A DNA stretch of 13,901 nucleotides from an uncultured Eubacteriales bacterium (GCA_949745625.1 CATJZR010000074.1:1-13901); one strand, 5' to 3'. Positions 1 through 8,447 are shown, counted from the first letter of the stretch. A program made the numbers and translations. Notes: a model not told the origin generated them from the sequence alone.

Positions 1-40
1 AAACTTTCGCAGTTTTAAAAAAATTATTTCTTACCGAAAA

Positions 41-70
41 CAATAAAGCCCGAGGCGGTCGCCTCGGGCT
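41..70 (-). terminator. Rho-independent terminator of the large lipoprotein gene
   Basis: A perfect 11-bp stem (47-57 with 60-70) has a two-base loop and is followed, on the minus strand, by a T-rich run (TTTATTGTTTTC). It starts 20 bases past the stop codon of the minus-strand lipoprotein gene. The plus-strand side has no comparable T run, so it is assigned to the minus strand. Positions 1-40 hold only A/T-rich sequence and no gene that I can see. Confidence 0.85.
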
Positions 71-89
71 GTATAAGTTGTTTGAGTAT

Positions 90-3000
90 TTAAGTTGCGA
101 TATAGACTACTTCAATAGCAGTTATAATAACCTGCCCTTTTTTAGTTCCAGAGGAGTGTGATACTGTAAATTGTATTGATTGAGCGTTGACTTCAATAGC
201 TTCATTTGACTTTGAACTAATAGAACCGCTCTTTAATACGCCACTATTTGATATTGTATAAGTGAACTTTACAGATACAATATTGTAGCCACTTGCAGCC
301 GAAACTGTAATTTTTCCGTTGTCACTCTCGTAGGTTCGCCAGCCATTACTAAAGTATGCACCAGTATTTTGTGAGCCTTGTGCAGTTATCGTAATATTAC
401 CGTCCATATTAATAGTTCTGTATGGAGTTGCAGTGTTTCCAGCAGAAACAGTCCAATTGTTTTTTTCTGCATATTCGCTCATTATTACGGATGTGGTAAT
501 GGGTTCCGCAGGTGCCTCATTGCCAGTTGCGAGTATAGTTAAGGTAAAGGCTTTGTTTTCGGTTGCCAAATCGTCGCCCTCGCCGTAGGTTAGAGTGGCT
601 GTGAGGCTAACGACAACATCATTTTCTTGCTGTACAACAACCATTTCATTAGTAGCAGCGTCATAAATGAAAGCTTCTACGACATCGTCTTCATTATCTA
701 TCGACCAGCTAATAGTTACTCCGTAACTTGCAGTTAAAGGAAGGCTAAATTCTTCAGTGCATTCCGTGCGAATAGCTAAAGCTTCTTTTGCGTACGCTAC
801 TCTGTCAGCCGCGCTCATTTCAATTGCGGTAACTTTGCCGCTTGTAAGCTGTGCCTTGGTCGAGTTATAGAACAATAATTTACCGGTTGCGGTAACCGTC
901 CAGTTAACAAGCTCATCTGCTGCCGTTGTTGCGCTTCCGACACCCTGTGCAAATGCCGCCCGGTATACGTCAAATACAAATTCGCCTTCTTTCAAAGTAA
1001 TATCAATATTTTTATAGCTTGCGCTGTAAGCTTTATTGGTTGATACAATTCCTTTGACGGTAAATTCTTTAGTTGAAGCGGAGTTGCCGTAATACTTAAC
1101 TACAGGCATAATTTCCGCTACGGTGTAGGTCTTTTCGTTATCGATTACGAATTCTATCGCAGCGCAATAATCGCTATCGTTATAGAACGTGCCGAAATTG
1201 CCGTCAGTTGCAGTGTTGGTATCGCCGACAGCCATTACCTTGAACGTGTCCGCTTCCGCAAGGTCAACCGTTACAGTGTTATCCTGCGTTTCGACAGCGT
1301 CGCCGCCGTTAACCACGTAAGCGTATTTGGTTGCGTTGGGAACTGCATTCCAGCTTGCAACAACCTTGCCCGCGGTCGTACCCTCGATAGCGAGCGTAAC
1401 GTCCGGAACGGCAAGAGTTTGAGGTGCGGTATAGGTTACCGAATCGGTATATTCGCTGTCCGTATAAATAGTTCCGTCTCCGACAGCCTTAACGGTTACC
1501 GACTGTCCCGACGTAAGCGTGAAGGTTGCGTCCAAAGCGAGTGCGGTCTCTTCGCCGCCGTCAACCTTATATTTAAACGAGGACGCATTGGGGTGAGTTA
1601 CGGAAACGGTACCGTCGCGCGCAATAGTAATCTCAATCAAAGCTTTGTTAAGCTGGCTCGCTTCCGTAGGTGCGGTATAGGTTTCTGCATCACCGAAATC
1701 GCTGCTTAAATATCTGCGTTCGCCGATAGTTTTAATTTTTATCGACTGTCCGTCTTGAAGAGCTACTTCTAATTTACATTCGGTGGTTTCCTGCTCTTCC
1801 CCGTCGGCTCCGTCAGTCGTTATAACGTAAACATATTTAACGGCGTGCTCAACGGCTTCCCAGCTGACGACGCCCGCTTTGTTTATAGTAATTGCGGGAG
1901 GGTCAAGCTGAACGGTTTGCCAAACGTAGGTCTTTTCCTCCGAATACGCGCTGTTTGCCCAGTCTATTCCGTCCCCGACGGCGTAAACCTTAATAGTCGC
2001 GTTGTTATCGAGAAGGGGAACCAGGGTCTTGTCGGTAGATATAAGTTCTCCGCCGTTTATCGCGTACTTGTATCCGGTTGCGTGCTCGACCGCTGTCCAA
2101 CTCGCGTTACCGTCTGCGTCAATAGTGACGACGGGGGCTTCAAGGGGAAGGGCTATTCTTTCAACGTAGACGTCGATGGAATCGAGGCGCACCTGAGCCG
2201 AAAGGGTTTCCACGTCGAACGAGTCGACTTGTACGTTGAACTTAACGATAACGTCCTTGCCGTCTACGGAGTGCGTAATGCTCGTTCTCGTAAACGAACT
2301 GTTAAGCGCGGTTGCGTAAGACAATGTATTGCAGTGGAATACGATTTTAACTATACCTTCATATTCTACTTTTATGGCAGAATCCTTATAAAGTCTTACG
2401 GGGTTAAAGTTGTTGGAAACGTCTGTCGTGCTATCGGCCTTTTCGTTGGTAAAAGTGATTCCGTTCTGCGTCCAGATTTGCGAGTTTGAATCCTGGGAGG
2501 TGCGGTTAGCCTCGTCTGCAAACGAGAGGGAAGCGGCAAGCTTCGAGTCTATATAGGCACGGGCTGCCGAGAAATTACTGTCGAGGTAATTTTCACCGTC
2601 TCCTATCGCCTTAACGATAATTTTCTGTCCTTTGCTAAGCTGAACGGAGGTTGCAGCCGTTTCGGTTTCTTTGCCGTCGTTGATTTTATAAACGTACTTG
2701 GTTGCGTATTCTATTGCGCGCCAGCTTGCAAGACCGCTATCGTCTATCTCGACGGTGGGAGCCATAAGCTTTTCGGGCTGAGGCGTAACCGTGCCCTGTT
2801 CGTAGGTCTTAGCGGCGGAATAGTCGCCGTCGACGTATTCGTTGCCGTTACCGAGCGCCTTTACCTGAATGGTCTGTCCGTCGGTAAGCTGCTTTGTAAG
2901 CTCGGTCTGTTCGGTTTCGGTATCGCCGATTTTAACCATATAACCGCTTGCATTTGTAACCGCCTGCCAGCTTGCAAGTCCGGTGGTGTCTATTACGACT

Positions 3001-3851
3001 ACGGGCGTGCCGAGTTTTTCGGGTTGAGGGGTCGTACCTGCGGTGTAGGTCTTAGCTTCGGAGAAATCGCCGGTCGTATAGTTGGTGCCGTCGCCGACTG
3101 CTTTTACCCGAATTGTCTGCCCGTCGGTAAGCTGTTTGCTAAGCTCGGTCTGTTCGGTTTCGGTATCGCCGATTTTAACCATATAACCGATTGCGTTGGG
3201 AACGGCCTCCCAGCTTGCAAGGCCGTTAGCGTCTATATCGACTTCGGGCGTGCCGAGTTTTTCGGGTTGAGGGGGCGTGCTCTGTTCGTAGGTCTGAACC
3301 GCGGAATAATCGCCCGTTGTGAAGGCCGTACCGTCGCCGACTGCTTTTACCTGAATGGTCTGACCGTCGGTAAGCTGTTTGCTAAGCTCGGTCTGTTCGG
3401 TTTCGGTTTCGCCGATTTTGACGACGTATTTGGTTGCGTTTTCGACAGCCGTCCAGCTTGCAAGTCCGTTTGCGTCAATCGTGACCGTGGGGGTGCCGAG
3501 TTTTACGGGCTGCGCGGGCTTTTCGTAGGTTTTAGCCTCGGAATATCCGCTATCCGTAAAGTTAACGCCGTCGCCGACTGCTTTGACCGCTATCGACTGT
3601 CCGTCCGTTAAGGTAACGGAAGTTTTGCTTGTGGTCTGTTCTTTGCCGTTGCTTATTTTATAAGCATAGCCGCTTGCGTTTTCGATGGCGGACCACCGAG
3701 CAACGCCGTCTGCATCGACCGTAACTACGGGCGTTGCCAACTGAACGGGCTCGGTTTCGTCGTTACACGAATCGCATGCGGCAAGACAGAAACACATACA
3801 TATTGAGAGAATGAGGCTTAAAGCCACCAGCAATAAATGTCGTCTTTTCAT
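90..3851 (-). CDS. Large multidomain surface lipoprotein with about nine beta-sandwich repeats
   Basis: 1253 residues. A lipoprotein signal peptide (basic MKRR start, hydrophobic core, lipobox LAAC with lipidated Cys26) implies export and anchoring to the outer face of the membrane. Fibronectin-III-like repeats of about 80 residues lie at roughly 36-115, 116-197, 198-278, 279-360, 361-437, 568-645, 647-731, 733-810 and 812-902. Each has a pattern like V.ID..G.ASW.AV.NA..Y.YKI, then a DGQ.I.VKAVGDG turn and a YS.AKTY end. Between repeats 5 and 6 (438-566) is a beta-rich domain resembling the C-terminal one (1115-1252). An OB-like beta domain (905-1010) and an atrophied bacterial Ig-like domain (1012-1110) precede the C-terminus. 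I see no catalytic motif and no LPXTG motif, so adhesion or glycan binding is only a guess. The start is fixed by AAGGAGG at 3856-3862. The gene stands alone and diverges from the TtcA-like operon. Confidence 0.9.
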   Translation of the reverse strand: MKRRHLLLVALSLILSICMCFCLAACDSCNDETEPVQLATPVVTVDADGVARWSAIENASGYAYKISNGKEQTTSKTSVTLTDGQSIAVKAVGDGVNFTDSGYSEAKTYEKPAQPVKLGTPTVTIDANGLASWTAVENATKYVVKIGETETEQTELSKQLTDGQTIQVKAVGDGTAFTTGDYSAVQTYEQSTPPQPEKLGTPEVDIDANGLASWEAVPNAIGYMVKIGDTETEQTELSKQLTDGQTIRVKAVGDGTNYTTGDFSEAKTYTAGTTPQPEKLGTPVVVIDTTGLASWQAVTNASGYMVKIGDTETEQTELTKQLTDGQTIQVKALGNGNEYVDGDYSAAKTYEQGTVTPQPEKLMAPTVEIDDSGLASWRAIEYATKYVYKINDGKETETAATSVQLSKGQKIIVKAIGDGENYLDSNFSAARAYIDSKLAASLSFADEANRTSQDSNSQIWTQNGITFTNEKADSTTDVSNNFNPVRLYKDSAIKVEYEGIVKIVFHCNTLSYATALNSSFTRTSITHSVDGKDVIVKFNVQVDSFDVETLSAQVRLDSIDVYVERIALPLEAPVVTIDADGNASWTAVEHATGYKYAINGGELISTDKTLVPLLDNNATIKVYAVGDGIDWANSAYSEEKTYVWQTVQLDPPAITINKAGVVSWEAVEHAVKYVYVITTDGADGEEQETTECKLEVALQDGQSIKIKTIGERRYLSSDFGDAETYTAPTEASQLNKALIEITIARDGTVSVTHPNASSFKYKVDGGEETALALDATFTLTSGQSVTVKAVGDGTIYTDSEYTDSVTYTAPQTLAVPDVTLAIEGTTAGKVVASWNAVPNATKYAYVVNGGDAVETQDNTVTVDLAEADTFKVMAVGDTNTATDGNFGTFYNDSDYCAAIEFVIDNEKTYTVAEIMPVVKYYGNSASTKEFTVKGIVSTNKAYSASYKNIDITLKEGEFVFDVYRAAFAQGVGSATTAADELVNWTVTATGKLLFYNSTKAQLTSGKVTAIEMSAADRVAYAKEALAIRTECTEEFSLPLTASYGVTISWSIDNEDDVVEAFIYDAATNEMVVVQQENDVVVSLTATLTYGEGDDLATENKAFTLTILATGNEAPAEPITTSVIMSEYAEKNNWTVSAGNTATPYRTINMDGNITITAQGSQNTGAYFSNGWRTYESDNGKITVSAASGYNIVSVKFTYTISNSGVLKSGSISSKSNEAIEVNAQSIQFTVSHSSGTKKGQVIITAIEVVYIAT
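2772..3506 (-). repeat. Three near-identical 243-base in-frame tandem repeats in the lipoprotein gene
   Basis: Repeats 2, 3 and 4 of the lipoprotein are still very similar at DNA level. A core of about 55-60 bases recurs at about 2878, 3121 and 3364, exactly 243 bases (81 codons) apart, with few differences. It encodes the TETEQTEL(S/T)KQLTDGQTI segment. Repeats 1 and 5-9 have the same protein pattern but much more diverged DNA. This suggests recent duplication or gene conversion within the array. Confidence 0.85.
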
Positions 3852-3920
3852 ACGACCTCCTTAAAAAATATTATATATAAGCTAAGCTTGTATTTCCAAA
3901 GAGTTGCGGGGTTGAAGCGA

Positions 3921-3960
3921 TGTGCATGCTGCGCATGCACAAGCGCGCCGCGGCGCGCTT
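3921..3960 (-). other. Two adjacent perfect hairpins in the presumed leader of the lipoprotein mRNA
   Basis: The first inverted repeat has 9-bp arms (3921-3929 and 3933-3941) and a 3-base loop. The second (3941-3960) is a perfect 20-base GC-rich palindrome; the two share base 3941. They lie between the proposed minus-strand promoter and the lipoprotein start. No T run follows the GC palindrome on the minus strand, so it does not look like an ordinary terminator in that direction. On the plus strand A/T-rich sequence follows (3961-3990), but no plus-strand gene ends here. The role is unknown: mRNA stability, attenuation or protein binding are all possible. Confidence 0.6.
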
Positions 3961-3980
3961 AATAATCATTATTATATGAT

Positions 3981-4009
3981 TTTTTATATTGTAACACTTA
4001 ATTTGTCAA
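3981..4009 (-). promoter_or_regulatory. Probable sigma-A-type promoter of the lipoprotein gene
   Basis: On the minus strand a perfect -35 box, TTGACA, lies at 4004-4009. The -10 box could be TATAAA (3983-3988, 15-base spacer) or TAAAAA (3981-3986, 17-base spacer). Transcription would start near 3975, giving a leader of about 125 bases that contains both hairpins at 3921-3960. Confidence 0.5.
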
Positions 4010-4012
4010 AAA

Positions 4013-4027
4013 ACAATACCCTATTGT
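4013..4027. promoter_or_regulatory. Small AT-rich palindrome next to the lipoprotein promoter, possible operator
   Basis: ACAATA (4013-4018) and TATTGT (4022-4027) form a perfect inverted repeat around CCC. It lies just upstream of the minus-strand -35 box, where a regulator could bind. No match to a known operator is claimed. A GC-only inverted repeat (CGCGC-GG-GCGCG, 4055-4066) lies further towards the plus-strand promoter. Confidence 0.25.
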
Positions 4028-4085
4028 AAATTTGTTTTAAAATGTTAATTATCACGCGCGGGCGCGGCAAAAATTGCAAATTCCC

Positions 4086-4114
4086 TTGACGAAACGGGCG
4101 GGATAATTTAAAAT
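4086..4114 (+). promoter_or_regulatory. Probable promoter of the TtcA-like/sbcDC/upp operon
   Basis: A -35 box TTGACG (4086-4091) and a -10 box TAAAAT (4109-4114) are separated by 17 bases. The expected transcription start is near 4121, only about two bases before the ATG at 4123, which implies a leaderless or nearly leaderless transcript. Confidence 0.6.
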
Positions 4115-4122
4115 AGTACCGT

Positions 4123-4947
4123 ATGTGCAATATTACAGCGGGCGATGTCGAGCTGAGCCTTAGGAAAAAATTTAAAAAATCGATGTTTTCGCGGTTTGCG
4201 AAGGCGGTCGTTGAGTACGAACTTATAAGCGCGGGCGACAAAATCGCGGTGTGTATGTCGGGCGGAAAGGACAGCTTTGCGCTTGCAAAGCTGTTTCAGG
4301 AACTGAAACGGCACAACAAGGTGCCGTTCGAGTTGGTTTTTCTGGTAATGGACCCTGGGTACAGCCCCGCCAACCGCGCCATGATAGAGCGCAACGCCGA
4401 GCTGTTGGATATACCTATAACCGTTTTTGAAACGGATATTTTCGAGAGTGTACACGGGATAGGAAAATCGCCGTGCTATCTATGCGCGAGAATGAGGCGC
4501 GGACACCTGTATCACCGCGCAAAGGATTTGGGGTGTAACAAAATCGCGCTCGGGCACCACTATGACGACGTTATCGAAACGGTACTTATGGGTATGCTGT
4601 ACGGCGGGCAGATTCAGACGATGATGCCCAAGGTGAGAAGTGCCAACTTCGAGGGGATGGAGCTGATAAGGCCGATGTATCTTATCCGCGAGTCCACAGT
4701 CAAGCATTGGCGAGACTACAACGGGTTGCAATTTTTGCAATGCGCCTGCAAGTTTACGGAAAACGGAGAAAAAAACGAGGACGATTCTAAGCGCCGCAAG
4801 ATGAAGCGACTTATAGCCACGCTCGAGTCCGAGGACGCGGGCGTAGAGCAAAACATTTTCAGAAGCGTGGAAAACGTCAATCTTAAATCGGTAATCGAAT
4901 ATAAGGATAAGGACGGGGTAAGGCACCGTTTTACAGAGGACTATTAA
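4123..4947 (+). CDS. TtcA-family ATP-dependent tRNA thiolase-like protein
   Basis: 274 residues. The PP-loop signature SGGKDS (46-51) binds ATP for adenylation of the target base. CYLC gives Cys118 and Cys121, and Cys207 or Cys209 in QCACKF supplies a third cysteine, as in TtcA, where three cysteines hold a 4Fe-4S cluster. GHHYDD (144-149) is also typical. Characterised TtcA makes 2-thiocytidine at tRNA position 32; this clostridial branch may have another substrate. The start is the first possible codon, because an in-frame stop lies at 4114-4116. Residues 9-20 resemble N-termini I recall for relatives, which argues against starting at Met21. There is no Shine-Dalgarno sequence. It is the first gene of the operon; the nuclease gene follows after 12 bases. 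Confidence 0.85.
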   Translation: MCNITAGDVELSLRKKFKKSMFSRFAKAVVEYELISAGDKIAVCMSGGKDSFALAKLFQELKRHNKVPFELVFLVMDPGYSPANRAMIERNAELLDIPITVFETDIFESVHGIGKSPCYLCARMRRGHLYHRAKDLGCNKIALGHHYDDVIETVLMGMLYGGQIQTMMPKVRSANFEGMELIRPMYLIRESTVKHWRDYNGLQFLQCACKFTENGEKNEDDSKRRKMKRLIATLESEDAGVEQNIFRSVENVNLKSVIEYKDKDGVRHRFTEDY

Positions 4948-4959
4948 AGGGGGAGTTAA

Positions 4960-6006
4960 ATGAAGATTATACACTGCGCGGACGTACATCTCGGTTCGCA
5001 AATGAAAAAGCTGCCGAGGGACAAGTCCGACGAGCGCGCGCGCGAACTGCGCGCAACTTTCGAGCGAATGATTGCCTACGCCAAGCGCGAGGGCATAAGC
5101 TGCATCCTTCTTGCGGGCGACGTTTTCGACGGCGACAGACCGTTTAAAAAGGATAAGGAATTTTTTTACGGTGCGGTGCGGCGCAATCCCGAATTAGCCT
5201 TTTACTATCTGCGCGGCAATCACGACGGACGTGAAAGCTATACCGAGCAAATAGACAACCTTTACACTTTCGGCGAGGAGTGGACTCGATATACGCTGGG
5301 GGAAAACGTCGCTCTGTACGGCATCGAGACAACGGCGGGCAACTGTGTTTCGCTATATTCGTCGTTAAAGCCCGACCCGAACGAGGTAAATATCGTAATT
5401 ATGCACGGGCAGGAGGGTGAAAGCTTCGGGGAGTGCGCGGTCAATATTCCCAAGCTAAAAAACAAGGGCGTAGATTATCTCGCACTGGGGCACGTCCATA
5501 CTTACAGGTGCGAAAAGCTGGACTCTCGCGGGATGTGGGCGTACAGCGGCTGTTTAGAGGGCAGGGGCTTTGACGAAACCGGCGAGAAGGGCTTTGTCGT
5601 TTACGATACCGCCGAACGCACGGTGCGGTTCGTGCCGTTCGCGCTGCGCACGGTTGTGGAAAAGGACGTTGATATTTCCGGCTCGCAGAACGGATACGAT
5701 GCGCTGTCCGCGGTAAAGGCGGGCGTTGCGGTTGATGCGAAAAATCTGCTGCGGCTCAACCTTACCGGCGAAATTCCGTTTATAGACGAAACGCTTGCCG
5801 CCGATGTGGAAAAGTACGTTTCGGGGGCTTGCTACTTCGTTTCGGTTAAGGATAAGACGCGGCTGAAAATAGACTATTCTGCGCTTGAAGACAGCCTGTC
5901 TTTGAAGGGCGAATTTGTGCGGCTTGCGCTGGCTGAGGATATGGACGGGGACGACAGACAGAAAATTATAGATTTGGGGCTTAAAGCCCTTACGGGCAGT
6001 TTATGA
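4960..6006 (+). CDS. SbcD/Mre11-like DNA repair nuclease (YhaO type)
   Basis: 348 residues, a calcineurin-like metallophosphoesterase of the SbcD/Mre11/YhaO group. These enzymes use two metal ions, usually manganese, to cut DNA ends and hairpins in complex with an SbcC/Rad50 ATPase. All metal-site motifs are visible: D8 and H10 (ADVH), D54 (LAGDVFD), N87-H88-D89 (GNHD), H149 (MHGQE), and H178 and H180 (GHVH). The C-terminal 130 residues are probably the capping and partner-binding part. The start has a strong purine-rich ribosome site (AAAGGGGGAG) about five bases upstream. The stop overlaps the ATPase start by four bases (ATGA), indicating translational coupling and a 1:1 complex. It acts in the cytoplasm or at the membrane, given the membrane segments of its partner. 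Confidence 0.9.
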   Translation: MKIIHCADVHLGSQMKKLPRDKSDERARELRATFERMIAYAKREGISCILLAGDVFDGDRPFKKDKEFFYGAVRRNPELAFYYLRGNHDGRESYTEQIDNLYTFGEEWTRYTLGENVALYGIETTAGNCVSLYSSLKPDPNEVNIVIMHGQEGESFGECAVNIPKLKNKGVDYLALGHVHTYRCEKLDSRGMWAYSGCLEGRGFDETGEKGFVVYDTAERTVRFVPFALRTVVEKDVDISGSQNGYDALSAVKAGVAVDAKNLLRLNLTGEIPFIDETLAADVEKYVSGACYFVSVKDKTRLKIDYSALEDSLSLKGEFVRLALAEDMDGDDRQKIIDLGLKALTGSL

Positions 6007-8447
6007 AGCTTATATCTTGTTATATTGAAAATTTCGGAAATATCAGCGGCCGAAGCTTCGAATTCGGCGCGGGGCTTACCTCGGTCTGCGAGCATAACGG
6101 CTACGGCAAAACTACGCTTGCGGCGTTTTTGAAAGCTATGTTTTACGGGTTGAAGGCGACAACCGCACGTGATAAAGAGCTTGGCGAGCGGGCGCATTAC
6201 TATCCGTTCGGCGGAGGGAAATTCGGCGGTAACGTCACTTTCGAAAAGGACGGGACGGTGTACAAAATAGAACGCTTTTTCGGAAAAAGGAGCGCAACCG
6301 AGGATACCGTATGTATGTATAGGGGAGGCAGTCCCGTACACGTACCGGAGGATATAGGAAAAGAGTTTTTCGGAATGGACGAGCAGTCGTTTATGCGGAC
6401 GGTGTTCGTTACCTCCGCGGATACGCAGACGGGCGCGACTGCCGATATAGGCAGAATGTTGAACGGCTTTGTAGATGACGCGGACTACGAGGGTGCGGTA
6501 AAGTTATTAAAAGAACAGCGCAAGATATATAAAGCCGACCGCGGTAGCGGCGGCAAAATTTCCGAAAAGCGAGACGAGATTTTGCAGCTTAAAAGCCGCA
6601 TCGAAAACAAGCGGACTATAAGCGCGGGGCTGGGAGCGAAGTACGCCGAGCGGGCCGCGCTCGACGGCGAGATAAAGGAGCTTGAAAAGAAGAGGAGCGC
6701 TGTCGCCGATGAAAACGTGACTAAACAGAAGTGGCGCAATTACGACCAGATGGCGGCGGATGCGGCGGCGGCACGAGCGCGGCTGAACGACTTGATTGAG
6801 GCATATCCCGCGGGTATTCCCGACGTTAACGAGGCGAAGGCGCTTAAAGAAAACGCGGAAACGCTTGCGCTCGCGCGGGAAAGATTGTCCTCGCTCGGGT
6901 TTTCCGCGCAGAAAAAGCAGAGGCTCGACGAGCTTGCGGGGCGGTTTAAAAGCGGCGCGCCGACCGATGACGATATACAGGCGGCAAACGACGCGGCGGC
7001 GGATGCCATTAAGCTCGGAGCCGAGGCGGAAAACTATGCCCGTCTGTCGACGGGGGGAGGAGCTGATTTTCCCTCAGGCGTGCCCGACGAAACCGAAGTG
7101 GAAAAGTACGGCGAAAAGGTGCGCTCGCTGCGTGGAAAAGAGGCTAAGCCGACGGGTAAAAAATTCCCCGCTGTACTGGCGGTTGCGGCGGTTATACTGC
7201 TTTGCGCGGGAATAGGGCTGCTTTTTGTAAGCACGGTTGCCGGCGGAGTATGCCTCGCGCTCGGCGCGGTCGTTGCGGCGGCAGCGGGGTTTGTATATTT
7301 CAAAGGGCAGATAAACGGACTGAAAGGAGCGCATAGCGAAGCCGAAAACGAAATAGCAAGCTTCCTCGTCCGTTGCGGGTATTTTACGGGCGACGGCATA
7401 GAGGTGGACTTCAACAATCTGTCCCGCGATATGCGGGAATATAAGGCGGCGGAAGCCGACCGCGCAAGATACTCGGCGTTATTCGAGCAGACGCGTGCGC
7501 GGGCGGAAGATGCGCGAGCGGGTGTTGCCTCGTTTCTTGCGAAATACGGCTGCGCCGGCGACAACGCTCAGGCTGATTTGACGCGCCTCGGCGCGTTGGC
7601 TGCCGAATATGCCTCGCTCAACGCCGAAAAGCTTGAAGTGGAGCGGCGTACCGCGTCAAGTGTTGCCGAAGTTGAGACTTGCGGACGCGCCGTCTTGGGC
7701 ATACTTAAAAAGTATTCGTTGCCCGAAAATGCGGACGCGGGCGCAGTTGCGTCCGATGCGGTGGAGGCGGGCAGGCTTTCGGTCGAAGCGGACAGACTGG
7801 AAAAACGCGCGGCCGATTACAAAAAAGAGAACGCGCTGCAAGCGCGCCCCGCGGAGGAGGGGGAAAGCGCAGCCGGGCTGGACGGATTAATCGCGGGAAA
7901 GCGAGATGCGCTCAGTCTGCTCGACAGGGAGATAAACGACGACGAGACCTCAGTCGAACGGCTTGACGAGCTTGAGAACGAGCTTGAAGCGGCGCAGAGC
8001 GAGGAGGAGGGTTACCGTAAAAAGTACGGGCTTATCAGTTCCGCGCTCGCCTTACTCGAACGGGCAGAGCAGAGCTTAAAGGACAGATACGTCGCCCCTG
8101 TACGGGACAGCTTTTTATACTACGGCAGACTGCTTGAAAGGACGCTGGGCGAAAAGGTTTCCTTCGATAAGGACTTTTCGGTCAGGTTCGAGCGGAACGG
8201 CGAGGACAGACCGGACGCGCATCTCAGTGCGGGACAGAAAAGCCTTTGCGCGCTCTGCCTGAGGCTTGCGCTTATCGACAATATGTACCGTGGCGAGCAG
8301 CCGTTTATAATTATGGACGACCCGTTCGTTCACCTTGACGGCGAACATATCGTGCGGGCGCAGGCGCTCGTTTCCGAGCTTGCCGCAAAAAAACAGATAA
8401 TCTATTTCTGTTGCCATGAAAGCAGACAAATAAGAGGTAATATATGA
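6003..8447 (+). CDS. SbcC/Rad50-like ATPase with central membrane segments (YhaN type)
   Basis: 814 residues, partner of the upstream nuclease. The Walker A motif is a variant, EHNGYGKTT (30-38). The ABC signature LSAGQKS starts at 741, and Walker B IIMDDPF (769-775) is followed by a D-loop-like HLD (777-779). The long middle is charged and Ala/Glu/Lys/Arg-rich, consistent with coiled coils (about 160-380 and 440-720). At 388-433 are two adjacent hydrophobic stretches that look like a transmembrane hairpin. I found no CxxC zinc hook, so it differs from classical SbcC/Rad50 and resembles B. subtilis YhaN, which also has a hydrophobic centre. It is shorter than E. coli SbcC (about 1050). The start ATG overlaps the nuclease stop, and the stop overlaps the upp start, each by four bases. 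Antisense open frames here are shadows. Confidence 0.88.
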   Translation: MKLISCYIENFGNISGRSFEFGAGLTSVCEHNGYGKTTLAAFLKAMFYGLKATTARDKELGERAHYYPFGGGKFGGNVTFEKDGTVYKIERFFGKRSATEDTVCMYRGGSPVHVPEDIGKEFFGMDEQSFMRTVFVTSADTQTGATADIGRMLNGFVDDADYEGAVKLLKEQRKIYKADRGSGGKISEKRDEILQLKSRIENKRTISAGLGAKYAERAALDGEIKELEKKRSAVADENVTKQKWRNYDQMAADAAAARARLNDLIEAYPAGIPDVNEAKALKENAETLALARERLSSLGFSAQKKQRLDELAGRFKSGAPTDDDIQAANDAAADAIKLGAEAENYARLSTGGGADFPSGVPDETEVEKYGEKVRSLRGKEAKPTGKKFPAVLAVAAVILLCAGIGLLFVSTVAGGVCLALGAVVAAAAGFVYFKGQINGLKGAHSEAENEIASFLVRCGYFTGDGIEVDFNNLSRDMREYKAAEADRARYSALFEQTRARAEDARAGVASFLAKYGCAGDNAQADLTRLGALAAEYASLNAEKLEVERRTASSVAEVETCGRAVLGILKKYSLPENADAGAVASDAVEAGRLSVEADRLEKRAADYKKENALQARPAEEGESAAGLDGLIAGKRDALSLLDREINDDETSVERLDELENELEAAQSEEEGYRKKYGLISSALALLERAEQSLKDRYVAPVRDSFLYYGRLLERTLGEKVSFDKDFSVRFERNGEDRPDAHLSAGQKSLCALCLRLALIDNMYRGEQPFIIMDDPFVHLDGEHIVRAQALVSELAAKKQIIYFCCHESRQIRGNI

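Noticed and set aside
2772..3506. 243-base repeats as a possible mobile element
   Set aside because: Copies are in frame within one gene, carry no transposase or terminal inverted repeats, and encode a protein domain.
1419..3611. Several plus-strand open frames (96, 214 and 195 codons) opposite the lipoprotein gene
   Set aside because: They lie antisense to a repetitive gene, lack ribosome sites and give Cys/Arg/Phe/Gly-rich translations that mirror the repeats. The minus-strand frame has a signal peptide and coherent domains.
4960..8447. The nuclease/ATPase pair as a phage-defence island
   Set aside because: No other defence genes, integrase or att sites are nearby. The pair fits the housekeeping SbcCD/YhaON pattern, so a defence role is not supported by context.
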